This document shows, in pieces, positions 8,531 to 15,774 of a DNA stretch of 34,383 nucleotides (positions within the stretch are counted from its first letter, which is position 1; the number at the start of each line of letters is the position of its first letter). Under the pieces are notes generated by a model, which did not search any database, was not told the DNA's origin, and saw nothing but the letters and a program-made list of their open reading frames with translations. Origin of the DNA: Candidatus Faecousia intestinigallinarum (GTDB lineage: Bacteria; Bacillota; Clostridia; Oscillospirales; Oscillospiraceae); NCBI GenBank assembly GCA_018715805.1, contig DVKX01000087.1, positions 1 through 34,383 on the forward strand, given 5' to 3'. The translations under genes and the position numbers were made by a program.

Positions 8531-10924
8531 ATGTCCAATCCAATAAAAACGCTGTATGTCATTCACCATTCCCATACGGACATCGGCTACACAGACCTGC
8601 AGGAGCGGGTGGTCTACGGTCAGGTGCATTACATCCGTACGGTGCTCCAGCTGATGCAGCAGCCGGAAAATGCGGATTTTCGCTGGAACTGCGAGACGTG
8701 GTTCTGTGTGGAGCAGTTCCTGAAGCAGGCGACTCCGGCGGAGCGGGAAGCATTCTTCCAGCTGGCGCGGGAGGAGAAAATCGGCATCTCCGGGAATTAT
8801 CTGAATTTTAGCGACCTGGCAGACGTCCAGGTGCTGAAGCGCCGCATGGGGGAAGCGGCCGCCTTGCTGCGGGAGCATGGCGCGGAACTCCGCACGGCCA
8901 TGTGCGCGGATATCAACGGTATTTCCATGGGGCAGCGGGACGCTATGATGGACAATGGCGTGGCGTTTCTGTACACCAATATCCACTGCCATCACGGAAT
9001 GTACCCGCTCTATCAGAACCAGACTGCCTACTGGTGGGAAAATGCTGCCGGGAAGCGGCTGCTGGTGTGGAACGGTGAGCATTATAATCTGGGCAATGTA
9101 TTGGGGCTGAAGCCAAACCGTCATCGCAACTTCATGATGGAGAATATGCTGGGGACGGCCGCCGCGCCAAAAGACGATGTGGAGACGCTGCACCAGAATC
9201 TGGAGCGCTATCTTCGGGAGTGCCTGGAGGCGGGGTATGCTTACGACTTTTTGGTAGCCAGCGTCTCCGGTGTGTTCAGTGACAATGCGCCCCCGGAAAC
9301 GGAGATCCTTCGGATGATTCAGGCTTATAACGCCCGGTATCCCGAGGGGGTGAACATCCGCATGGTGTCCCTGCAGGAGCTGTACCGAGCCATTCGGGAC
9401 AAGCTGGCGGACGCGCCGGTATACCGGGGCGACCTGAATGACTGGTGGGGCAACGGCGTGGGGGCTTCCCCCTATGCGGTGAAGCACTACCGGGACGCGC
9501 AGTTCCGCTATCAGCTGGCGCAGCGGCTGAATCCGGCCTGCCGGGAGCAATTCCCGGAGCTGGCGCGCACAGTGGAGGATAATCTGCTTCTCTACGCCGA
9601 GCACACCTGCGGCCATTCCTCCACCGTCACCGACCCCTGCGACACTATGGTGACGGACTTGGATCTGCGGAAAAACTCCTATGCCTCTAAGGCGCACGAA
9701 GCCGCCTCCATGCTGCTGGTGCACGCAGCGGAGGAGAAGGGAGACATTCTGCGCTACTATAATCCGGAGGGGGACATCCGGGTTTGCGCTGTCAGCAAGC
9801 TGCCCGGACTGCAGAAGGTAGAGTTTTATGTGGAAAGCCCGCTGCTGGGGGAGGCGGAGATCCTGCGGCAAGACGGCACAGCAGTTTCCTGCCAGACGTC
9901 CCCCCATCCCCGGGGCAGGCTCGTCACCTTCTTTGACCATTTTGAACCCGGGCAGGAGCGTCAGTACCACTACCGGGGACTGCCGAGTGTGCCGGAGACC
10001 CTGAACACCCGCCACGCCTATGCCGGCGCGGAGCGGGTGCGGGACATTGTGAATACATTCGATCCGGTGAGCTTTCAACTTCCCTACCAGGTGGAAAACC
10101 GCTGGTTCCGGCTGTGCTACCGGACGGGGGAAGGGATCAGCGCCCTCATCAACAAGGCCACGGGGCAGAATTTGCTGGAAAATGACAGTGTCGCGCCTTT
10201 CCTGACGCCTTTGTATGAAGTGACGCCCCTGCGCCCGGAGCTGCCCTGCGCCTGCTATGAGGAGCGCCGTCTGCTGGGGCGCAATGTCCGGGGGCAGCAC
10301 GCCAAGCTGTACGCCGGGAAGCTGGAAGAGGTGGTCTGCCGGGAGCGCGGCCGGGTGTTTACGCTGCTGGAGCTGCGCTATTCCCTGCCGGGTACCATCC
10401 AGTGCAGCGTGTTTGTGAAGCTCTATGAGGCGGCACCCCGAATGGATTTCCGGCTGACCATGGGAAAAACCATGACAAACGCCATTGAGAGCGTATATCT
10501 GCCCTTGCAGCTGACGGTGGATGGGGAGCAGCAGCTTTATCTGCGGAAAGGAACGGAGCCGTTCCGTCCCGGTGTGGATCAGCTTCCCGGTACGGGCATG
10601 GAGTACAGCATCACGGATACGGGACTGGTATTTGCCGGGCAGCGGCAGAGCGCGCTGCTTCTGTCCCGGGATGTGCCGTTGGTATATTTTGGCGAAATGC
10701 GGCACCATCCCATCCGGCTGTGCGACTGCGCCCGGGAGAATAACCGCCGCCCTGTGTACTCTTGGGTGATGAACAATACCTGGGAAACCAATTTCCGCAT
10801 GGATTTGTCTGGATTTGGGGAGTTCCGTTACAGTCTGTGGCTTTCTGAAACCACCGATCCCCAGGCGGCTATGGAGGAGCTTACGGAACGCGCCATGGAA
10901 CCCTATCCGGTCATTGTGGGCTGA
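8531..10924 (+). CDS. GH38-like glycoside hydrolase (DUF5054-type)
   Basis: This 797-residue protein resembles alpha-mannosidases of glycoside hydrolase family 38. The N-terminal catalytic-type domain shows the zinc ligands H15-x-D17 in HHSHTDIGY. D127 in CADINGISMG sits where GH38 has its nucleophile. The motif EHTCGHS (357-363) could supply the distal zinc histidine. The second half is beta-rich, like the GH38 C-terminal domain. There is no signal peptide, so it should act in the cytoplasm on imported oligosaccharides. The start at 8531 follows a strong AGGAGGAAAG site. The substrate is not determined; it may differ from mannosides because the motifs around the nucleophile diverge from canonical GH38. 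It lies 43 bases after the flavoprotein pair, with a small hairpin (8498-8512) in the gap. Confidence 0.75.
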   Translation: MSNPIKTLYVIHHSHTDIGYTDLQERVVYGQVHYIRTVLQLMQQPENADFRWNCETWFCVEQFLKQATPAEREAFFQLAREEKIGISGNYLNFSDLADVQVLKRRMGEAAALLREHGAELRTAMCADINGISMGQRDAMMDNGVAFLYTNIHCHHGMYPLYQNQTAYWWENAAGKRLLVWNGEHYNLGNVLGLKPNRHRNFMMENMLGTAAAPKDDVETLHQNLERYLRECLEAGYAYDFLVASVSGVFSDNAPPETEILRMIQAYNARYPEGVNIRMVSLQELYRAIRDKLADAPVYRGDLNDWWGNGVGASPYAVKHYRDAQFRYQLAQRLNPACREQFPELARTVEDNLLLYAEHTCGHSSTVTDPCDTMVTDLDLRKNSYASKAHEAASMLLVHAAEEKGDILRYYNPEGDIRVCAVSKLPGLQKVEFYVESPLLGEAEILRQDGTAVSCQTSPHPRGRLVTFFDHFEPGQERQYHYRGLPSVPETLNTRHAYAGAERVRDIVNTFDPVSFQLPYQVENRWFRLCYRTGEGISALINKATGQNLLENDSVAPFLTPLYEVTPLRPELPCACYEERRLLGRNVRGQHAKLYAGKLEEVVCRERGRVFTLLELRYSLPGTIQCSVFVKLYEAAPRMDFRLTMGKTMTNAIESVYLPLQLTVDGEQQLYLRKGTEPFRPGVDQLPGTGMEYSITDTGLVFAGQRQSALLLSRDVPLVYFGEMRHHPIRLCDCARENNRRPVYSWVMNNTWETNFRMDLSGFGEFRYSLWLSETTDPQAAMEELTERAMEPYPVIVG

Positions 10925-10954
10925 GGCCAGGGAACCCCAGGGAGAAGCAGGACG

Positions 10955-11263
10955 ATGGGCGCAGTTTTGGACGCGGATTTGGCTTATGAGATCCTCTCCG
11001 TGGTAGCGGAAATTCCAGAGGGCAGGGTAGCCTCCTATGGCCAGATTGCCCGTCTCATCGGCAGAGAGAAAAATGCCCGGCTGGTGGGAAGTGTGCTGCG
11101 CAGCGCAGAGCGCTACGGACAGTACCCTTGCCACCGGGTGGTGAACCACGCGGGGCGCATTGCGCCCGGATGGCCGGAGCAGGCCGCGCTTCTAAAAGCG
11201 GAGGGCGTGGCCTTTCTGGAAAGCGGCCGGGTAGACATGAAGAAGCACCAGTGGCGGGAATAA
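10955..11263 (+). CDS. Minimal MGMT-family protein (O6-alkylguanine DNA alkyltransferase-like)
   Basis: The 102-residue protein corresponds to only the C-terminal DNA-binding domain of O6-methylguanine methyltransferases. It has the helix-turn-helix with the RVASYGQIARLIG segment, the arginine-finger region and the active-site loop YPCHRVV with C59. Alkyltransferase-like (ATL) proteins of similar size usually carry Trp in place of that Cys and only flag lesions. Here the Cys is retained, so direct alkyl transfer remains possible. The N-terminal domain is missing. GGGAG lies about 10 bases upstream of the ATG. It is the last gene of the plus-strand operon, ended by a terminator. Confidence 0.85.
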   Translation: MGAVLDADLAYEILSVVAEIPEGRVASYGQIARLIGREKNARLVGSVLRSAERYGQYPCHRVVNHAGRIAPGWPEQAALLKAEGVAFLESGRVDMKKHQWRE

Positions 11264-11266
11264 TAG

Positions 11267-11296
11267 AATCCGGCAGTCTACAGACTGCCGGATTTT
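11267..11296. terminator. Bidirectional terminator overlapping the DUF1294 stop codon
   Basis: An almost perfect palindrome (ATCCGGCAGTCT with AGACTGCCGGAT, arms 11268-11279 and 11282-11293) is followed by TTTT on the plus strand. The minus-strand DUF1294 gene ends inside it (stop at 11278-11280), so its last codons form one arm. Confidence 0.8.
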
Positions 11297-11559
11297 GTCA
11301 TAAGCAGACAAATGGCCAGAAGGATTTGCAGCGCCAGGAGCATGGGAACGCCCCAGGTAAATTTTTGATGCCGGGTCTTGTGGCGTACAAGATACATCCC
11401 GGCCAGTGTGCCGACGCTGCCTCCTAGAGCGGCGACGCCCAGCAGTGCGGCCTCTGGAACGCGCCATTTCTTTTTCCGGGCTTTTTGCTTGTCCGCAAGC
11501 ATAAGCGCAAAGCCCAGCGCATTGATTAAAAGCAGGTAGACAAGAAGGAACAGTTTCAT
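11278..11559 (-). CDS. DUF1294 family membrane protein
   Basis: This is a 93-residue integral membrane protein with hydrophobic segments at about 2-20, 38-60 and 69-87. The family hallmark is visible as MLADKQKARKKKWRVPEAALLGVAALGGSVGTLAGMYLVRHKTRHQKF, cited here only by its ends: basic DKQKARKKKWRVPE, then the GGSVG turn and RHKTRHQKF. No function is known for the family. The start codon is only 27 bases from the divergent lipoprotein start, so at least one promoter must lie inside the neighbouring coding sequence. Confidence 0.88.
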   Translation of the reverse strand: MKLFLLVYLLLINALGFALMLADKQKARKKKWRVPEAALLGVAALGGSVGTLAGMYLVRHKTRHQKFTWGVPMLLALQILLAICLLMTKSGSL

Positions 11560-11586
11560 AAAAATGCCTTTCTGGAGGGGGAAAAC

Positions 11587-12084
11587 ATGAAAAAATATGG
11601 ACTATGCCTGCTGGCGCTGGCGCTGTGCCTCAGCGGCTGCGCCGCGGCGGAGACCTTTGAAACCATCGCGGATGAATGGGACATTGCAATCCAGGCGCCT
11701 TTGGTTCGGGAGATACTGCTGGAAATTCCGGACAACGCTGCCTTGCTCACCGCGCAGCAGGAGGAGGGGAGTTCCCTGTACTTCTGCGAAGACTACTCCT
11801 TTTCGGTGCAGGTGCTCTCCGGCGGAGATCTGGATAAGACGCTGCGTTCCGTCACAGGCTTTGGCCTGGAGGATATTACGGTGATGGAGACCCGGCAGGG
11901 GAACACCACCCGTTACGATATGGTGTGGATCAGCGCCGGAGAGGACGGCGACCAAGTAAATCGGGCGGCCATCCTGGATGATGGGGCGTATCACTATGTG
12001 CTTTCCGCCCAAACGGGGGAGGCGCAGACCCAGGCGGTAGCTGCCGAATGGGAGCGGCTGTTTCAATCATTTTGGGTGAGCTGA
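11587..12084 (+). CDS. Hypothetical lipoprotein
   Basis: The 165-residue product starts with a lysine pair and a hydrophobic stretch ending in the lipobox LSGC (Cys18), so it should be lipidated and held on the outer membrane face. The mature part is acidic and shows no family I recognise. It contains a central segment around GFGLEDITVMETRQGNTTRYDMVW and a tail rich in Gln/Ala. GGAGGGG precedes the ATG. The 3' end overlaps the convergent WYL regulator gene by 22 bases. Confidence 0.75.
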   Translation: MKKYGLCLLALALCLSGCAAAETFETIADEWDIAIQAPLVREILLEIPDNAALLTAQQEEGSSLYFCEDYSFSVQVLSGGDLDKTLRSVTGFGLEDITVMETRQGNTTRYDMVWISAGEDGDQVNRAAILDDGAYHYVLSAQTGEAQTQAVAAEWERLFQSFWVS

Positions 12085-13055
12085 TATTGCGCCATGGCCT
12101 CTTGGCACAGTGCGACACACTGCGCAGCCACGGATTTCGGGTGGAGGATCTTGGCTTTTTGACCGAAGCCAATGACCCAGCTGAAAAACATAGGGGAGAC
12201 GGCGACTTCTGCGGTAACGGTGAAATGCTCTGAGCCGTCCGGGATCAGCAGGACGCCTTTTCCAAAGCGATCCATTACTGCGTTGATCAAATCCCGGTGG
12301 AAACGGAGCATTACCGCAACGCCTTGGCCGGAGTACATCTGAAAAAGCCTGCCGGCGTGACGCTGTAAAGAGGCGCCGGTCAGTTCGGGGCAGGGAACGC
12401 GGCTTTCTTTGGCGGCTTGGATCGCTGCCATTCGGTCTACCCGGTAGGCGGTGATACCGTGCCGGTGGGACCAGGCCAGAAGATAGTAATTCTCGTTCTC
12501 TTGGCAAAGGCCGTAGGGACTGGCGCGGTATTCCCGCTGCCGGTATTCTTTCTGCCCCTGCAGGTTCCAGTCAAAATAACGGAAGGTGATCTGCTTATTT
12601 TCGGCAATGGCCTCCTGGATGGCGTCTACATTATAGTAAATGCTTTCGTTCATGCTTTTTACCCGTCCGGAGATCAGCACTTCCCGGCGGAGCAGCCGGG
12701 CGTCATCCTCATTGCACTGACTGCACAGCTTGGAGATAAGCTCCCGGGTTTTTTTCTCTGTCAGATAGCGGCTGGACTGGACGGCGTCGATGAGCAGCTT
12801 CAGTTCGGAAAGCTCGAAATCCCGGGAAGCAATATAGTAACCGCCGTTTCTGCCGGGCTTGGACAGAATATCCACCCCATAGTCTTTCAGTGCCTGAATG
12901 TCTGCCAGCGCGGTCTTGCGGTCGCAGGCGATGTTATGGGCTTGCAGCATTTGGCATAACTCGGATGCTCTCACCAGGTGATTCTGGTGAGAGTTCTTTT
13001 CTAGGTAATCCTTGATATACAGGAGCTTCAACTTTTGATTTTCAGATTTGGGCAT
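12063..13055 (-). CDS. WYL-domain transcriptional regulator
   Basis: The 330-residue protein has an N-terminal winged helix-turn-helix (about 8-75, ending in GRNGGYY), a WYL ligand-sensing domain (about 145-215, with YRASPYGLCQENENYYLLAW and YRVDRM) and a C-terminal WCX extension (about 240-325). WYL regulators sense nucleic acids or nucleotides in several studied systems (PafBC, DriD, BrxR). The start at 13055 is preferred over an upstream in-frame start because GGGGGTG precedes it and the extra 22 residues look non-native. It is divergent from nfo, with 113 bases between the starts, which makes control of nfo and of itself plausible. That is inference. Confidence 0.88.
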   Translation of the reverse strand: MPKSENQKLKLLYIKDYLEKNSHQNHLVRASELCQMLQAHNIACDRKTALADIQALKDYGVDILSKPGRNGGYYIASRDFELSELKLLIDAVQSSRYLTEKKTRELISKLCSQCNEDDARLLRREVLISGRVKSMNESIYYNVDAIQEAIAENKQITFRYFDWNLQGQKEYRQREYRASPYGLCQENENYYLLAWSHRHGITAYRVDRMAAIQAAKESRVPCPELTGASLQRHAGRLFQMYSGQGVAVMLRFHRDLINAVMDRFGKGVLLIPDGSEHFTVTAEVAVSPMFFSWVIGFGQKAKILHPKSVAAQCVALCQEAMAQYQLTQND

Positions 13056-13077
13056 GGACACACCCCCATTTTTTATT

Positions 13078-13083
13078 ATTGTA
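13078..13083 (-). promoter_or_regulatory. Extended -10 element before the WYL regulator
   Basis: On the minus strand TGTGC is joined to TACAAT, 22 bases before the regulator start. No convincing -35 is seen, as expected of an extended -10 promoter. Confidence 0.5.
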
Positions 13084-13145
13084 GCACAGCATCGGCCGGA
13101 GGGGAATGGGGGAATTTGCATTTTTCCCGAAGATATGCTATTCTA

Positions 13146-13151
13146 TATAAT
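13146..13151 (+). promoter_or_regulatory. -10 element of nfo
   Basis: A perfect TATAAT lies 17 bases before the nfo start codon. A consensus -35 at the right distance is lacking, which would suit activator dependence or an alternative -35. The ribosome site AAAGGAGGG follows. Confidence 0.5.
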
Positions 13152-13168
13152 CAAAGGAGGGAAGAGCA

Positions 13169-13999
13169 ATGGTATATTTGGGGTGCCATCTCTCCAGCGT
13201 GGGCGGATACTGCGCCATGGTAGAGACGGCAAAGCGCATCGGCGCGGATACATTTGCTTTTTTTACCCGCAATCCCCGGGGTTCTAAGGGAAAAAAGGAA
13301 GATCCCCAGGACGCTGCCCGCGCTATGGAGGCTATGCGGGAAGCAGATTTTGGAAAAATTGTGGCGCATGGCGCCTATACCATGAACCTGTGCACGGCCG
13401 ACCCGGAGGCGCGGGCGTTTGCCGCTTCTGTACTGGAGGATGACCTGCGGCGGATGGCGCTGCTGCCGGGGAATTACTATAATTTCCATCCAGGCAGCCA
13501 TGTGGGGCAGGGGGAAGACGCAGGTATCGATTATATCGCCCAGGCGCTGCGCAAAGCGCTGGCGCCGGACTACCCGGTGACGGTATTGCTGGAGACCATG
13601 GCCGGAAAGGGCAGTGAGCTTGGCGGTACGTTCGGGCAGCTGCGCCGGATTCTGGATGCGGTGGGGGACAAGCGTATAGGCGTTTGCCTGGATACCTGCC
13701 ATGTGGCGGACGGAGGCTATGAGATTGCCGCCGACCTGGATGGGGTTTTGGCGGAATTTGACCGGGTCATTGGCCTGGAAAGGCTGAAGGCGCTGCACTT
13801 GAACGACTCTAAGAATCCCATGGGAAGCCGCAAAGACCGGCATGAACTGCTGGGCAAGGGGCATCTGGGGCTGGAGGTATTTCAGAGAATCGTGACCCAT
13901 CCTTTGCTCCAGGGGCGTCCCATGATTCTGGAAACGCCCAATGAGCTGCCGGGATATGCTGCGGAGATCGCGCTGCTGCGAAGTTTTATAAAATCTTAA
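13169..13999 (+). CDS. nfo: Endonuclease IV (apurinic/apyrimidinic endonuclease)
   Basis: Endonuclease IV cleaves DNA 5' to abasic sites in base excision repair, using three zinc ions in a TIM barrel. The 276-residue length is normal. Metal-site motifs are visible in order: GCHLSSVGG near the start, NFHPGSHVGQG, the LLETMAGKGSELG strand, CLDTCHVADGGYE, LHLNDSKNPMGSRKDRHELLGKG and ILETPN. The AAAGGAGGG ribosome site is about 7 bases before the ATG. The adjacent, divergent WYL regulator may tie its expression to DNA damage. No terminator is visible before the following ftsW-type gene. Confidence 0.95.
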   Translation: MVYLGCHLSSVGGYCAMVETAKRIGADTFAFFTRNPRGSKGKKEDPQDAARAMEAMREADFGKIVAHGAYTMNLCTADPEARAFAASVLEDDLRRMALLPGNYYNFHPGSHVGQGEDAGIDYIAQALRKALAPDYPVTVLLETMAGKGSELGGTFGQLRRILDAVGDKRIGVCLDTCHVADGGYEIAADLDGVLAEFDRVIGLERLKALHLNDSKNPMGSRKDRHELLGKGHLGLEVFQRIVTHPLLQGRPMILETPNELPGYAAEIALLRSFIKS

Positions 14000-14010
14000 A
14001 AAATGGGATA

Positions 14011-14039
14011 TTGACAAGCGAAATGCTTGCGTGTATGTT
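14011..14039 (+). promoter_or_regulatory. Promoter of the FHA-FtsW/PBP operon
   Basis: A perfect TTGACA (14011-14016) and TATGTT (14034-14039) are spaced 17 bases apart, 19 bases before the start codon. It begins 11 bases after the nfo stop. Confidence 0.75.
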
Positions 14040-14058
14040 TTCTAACGGGGGTGTTCCC

Positions 14059-15774
14059 ATGGACGAACTGCTGACTGCCGCCCAGGCGGATAAAACGGCT
14101 TATTTTGTATTTATCGGTTTTCTGCGGTATGCCGCGCCCATTTTGGCGCTGCTTTTGCTGATCCGCTGCTGCAAGCCGCTGCTGACCTTCCGGCGGGAGC
14201 CGGAGATCTGGGCATGGCTGTGTCTGAAGGACGGCAAAAAGCTGCCCATCACCCATTGGGAGAATGTGATCGGACGCAGCAAGCGCAGCGATGTGATCAT
14301 CGATTTTCCCACGGTCTCCCGCAACCACGGAGTGTTGACCCGTTATGATGATGGAAGCTGGACCATATCCGATGCCAACTCCAAGGATGGCGTTCTGGTC
14401 AACGGCCGGAAAGTGAGCATCTGCGCGCTGGAGCCGGAGGACGTGATCTCCATTGGCGGCGTGGAGATGCAGCTGCAGCCTATTTCCAGCCGCCAGGAGG
14501 CTAAGCTGGCGCATCTGCGCACGAAAGCAGCCTCTCCCGCCAGCGGTATGGCAAATTTGATTTTGCTGTCTCTGTTCCAGGCGCTGTGTGCGTTGGGCTT
14601 TGTGCTCGCCGGCGGGGATCACCGCAGCGAAATGGTCATGGGCTTTGCGGGGCTAATGCTGTGTCAGTGGCTCCTGTTTATTTTTTATCTGTGTATCCGG
14701 CGTTCCTCCTTTGAGGTGGAGACCATCGCCTTTTTCTTGTGCACCATGGGCTTTTCCGCATTGGCCACAGTAGCGCCGGAGGAGATCAAAAAGCAGTTTA
14801 TTGCGGTGGCGCTGGGCATTATTGTGTTCTTTGCCGTGGGCTGGAGCCTGCGGGATCTGGAGCGGGCGAAAAAGATCCGCTATTTTGCCAGTCTGGCGGG
14901 CGTGGGCTTCCTGCTCATCACCCTGGTGTTCGGCGAGGAATACTACGGCGCCAAGAACTGGCTGTTCATCGGCAATATGTCCATTCAGCCCTCGGAACTG
15001 ACTAAGGTGTGCTTTGTGTTTGTGGGCGCTTCTACCATGGATCGCCTGATGAACAAGCGTAATTTGATTCTGTTCATTGCCTATTCCGCCTTTATCTGCG
15101 GCTGTCTGGCGCTGATGAATGATTTCGGCACGGCGCTGATTTTCTTCTGCGCGTTTTTGGTAATCGCTTTTTTGCGCTCGGGCAGCGTGGGTACTGTGGC
15201 GTTGGCCATTGCCGCGCTGGTGTTTGCCGGTGTGGTAGCGCTGCAAATCGCGCCGCACGCCCTGCGGCGGTTTGCTTCCTGGCGGCATATTTGGGAGGAT
15301 CCGCTGGACGCCGGCTATCAGCAGACCCGGGCGCTGATGTGTATCGCCTCCGGCGGCCTGCTGGGTTTGGGTCCGGGGCGCGGCTGGATGGAGAATGTAT
15401 TTGCCGCAGATTCGGATATGGTGTTTGCCACGATTTCCGAGGAATGGGGACTCATTATGGCCGCGATGCTGGTCGTGGCGATTGCGGCGCTGGCGGTGTT
15501 TGCCGTGCGCAGCGCGGCGGTGGGGCGCAGCAGCTTTTATGTGATCGGCGCGTGCACTGCCGCCAGCATCCTGCTGGTGCAGACGATTTTGAATGTGTTG
15601 GGAACGGTGGATCTTTTGCCCCTGACAGGCGTGACGTTTCCGTTCCTCTCCAATGGCGGCAGCAGCATGATCTGCTCCTGGGGTCTGCTGGCCTTCGTAA
15701 AAGCGGCGGATACCCGGCAGAATGCCAGCTTTGCTGTGCGCCTTTCCAAGAAGGAGGTAGAGGAGGATGAATAG
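14059..15774 (+). CDS. FtsW/RodA/SpoVE-family protein with N-terminal FHA domain
   Basis: SEDS proteins such as FtsW and RodA polymerise peptidoglycan glycan strands together with a class B penicillin-binding protein. The 571-residue product has one N-terminal membrane segment (about 13-36) and then a cytoplasmic FHA phosphothreonine-binding domain. FHA marks are GRS at 72-74, SRNH at 87-90 and SKDGVLVNG at 109-117. A SEDS core with about 10 membrane segments follows (MNDFGTALIFF, GLGPGRGW, ATISEEWG, LPLTGVTFPFLSNGGSS). The start at 14059 fits a GGGGGTG site, and an earlier start would run through the promoter. The next gene, a PBP, overlaps it by 8 bases. The FHA domain suggests control by a Ser/Thr kinase such as PrkC, which is inference. 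Confidence 0.92.
   Translation: MDELLTAAQADKTAYFVFIGFLRYAAPILALLLLIRCCKPLLTFRREPEIWAWLCLKDGKKLPITHWENVIGRSKRSDVIIDFPTVSRNHGVLTRYDDGSWTISDANSKDGVLVNGRKVSICALEPEDVISIGGVEMQLQPISSRQEAKLAHLRTKAASPASGMANLILLSLFQALCALGFVLAGGDHRSEMVMGFAGLMLCQWLLFIFYLCIRRSSFEVETIAFFLCTMGFSALATVAPEEIKKQFIAVALGIIVFFAVGWSLRDLERAKKIRYFASLAGVGFLLITLVFGEEYYGAKNWLFIGNMSIQPSELTKVCFVFVGASTMDRLMNKRNLILFIAYSAFICGCLALMNDFGTALIFFCAFLVIAFLRSGSVGTVALAIAALVFAGVVALQIAPHALRRFASWRHIWEDPLDAGYQQTRALMCIASGGLLGLGPGRGWMENVFAADSDMVFATISEEWGLIMAAMLVVAIAALAVFAVRSAAVGRSSFYVIGACTAASILLVQTILNVLGTVDLLPLTGVTFPFLSNGGSSMICSWGLLAFVKAADTRQNASFAVRLSKKEVEEDE

Noticed and set aside
8504..11149. Long minus-strand open frame opposite the GH38-like gene
   Set aside because: It is a shadow of a gene with strong family motifs and its own AGGAGG site. 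The predicted product resembles no family and is rich in His, Arg and Gln.
13116..13151. TTGCAT as -35 partner of the nfo -10
   Set aside because: The spacing is 24 bases, too long for a sigma-A promoter, so only the -10 is reported.
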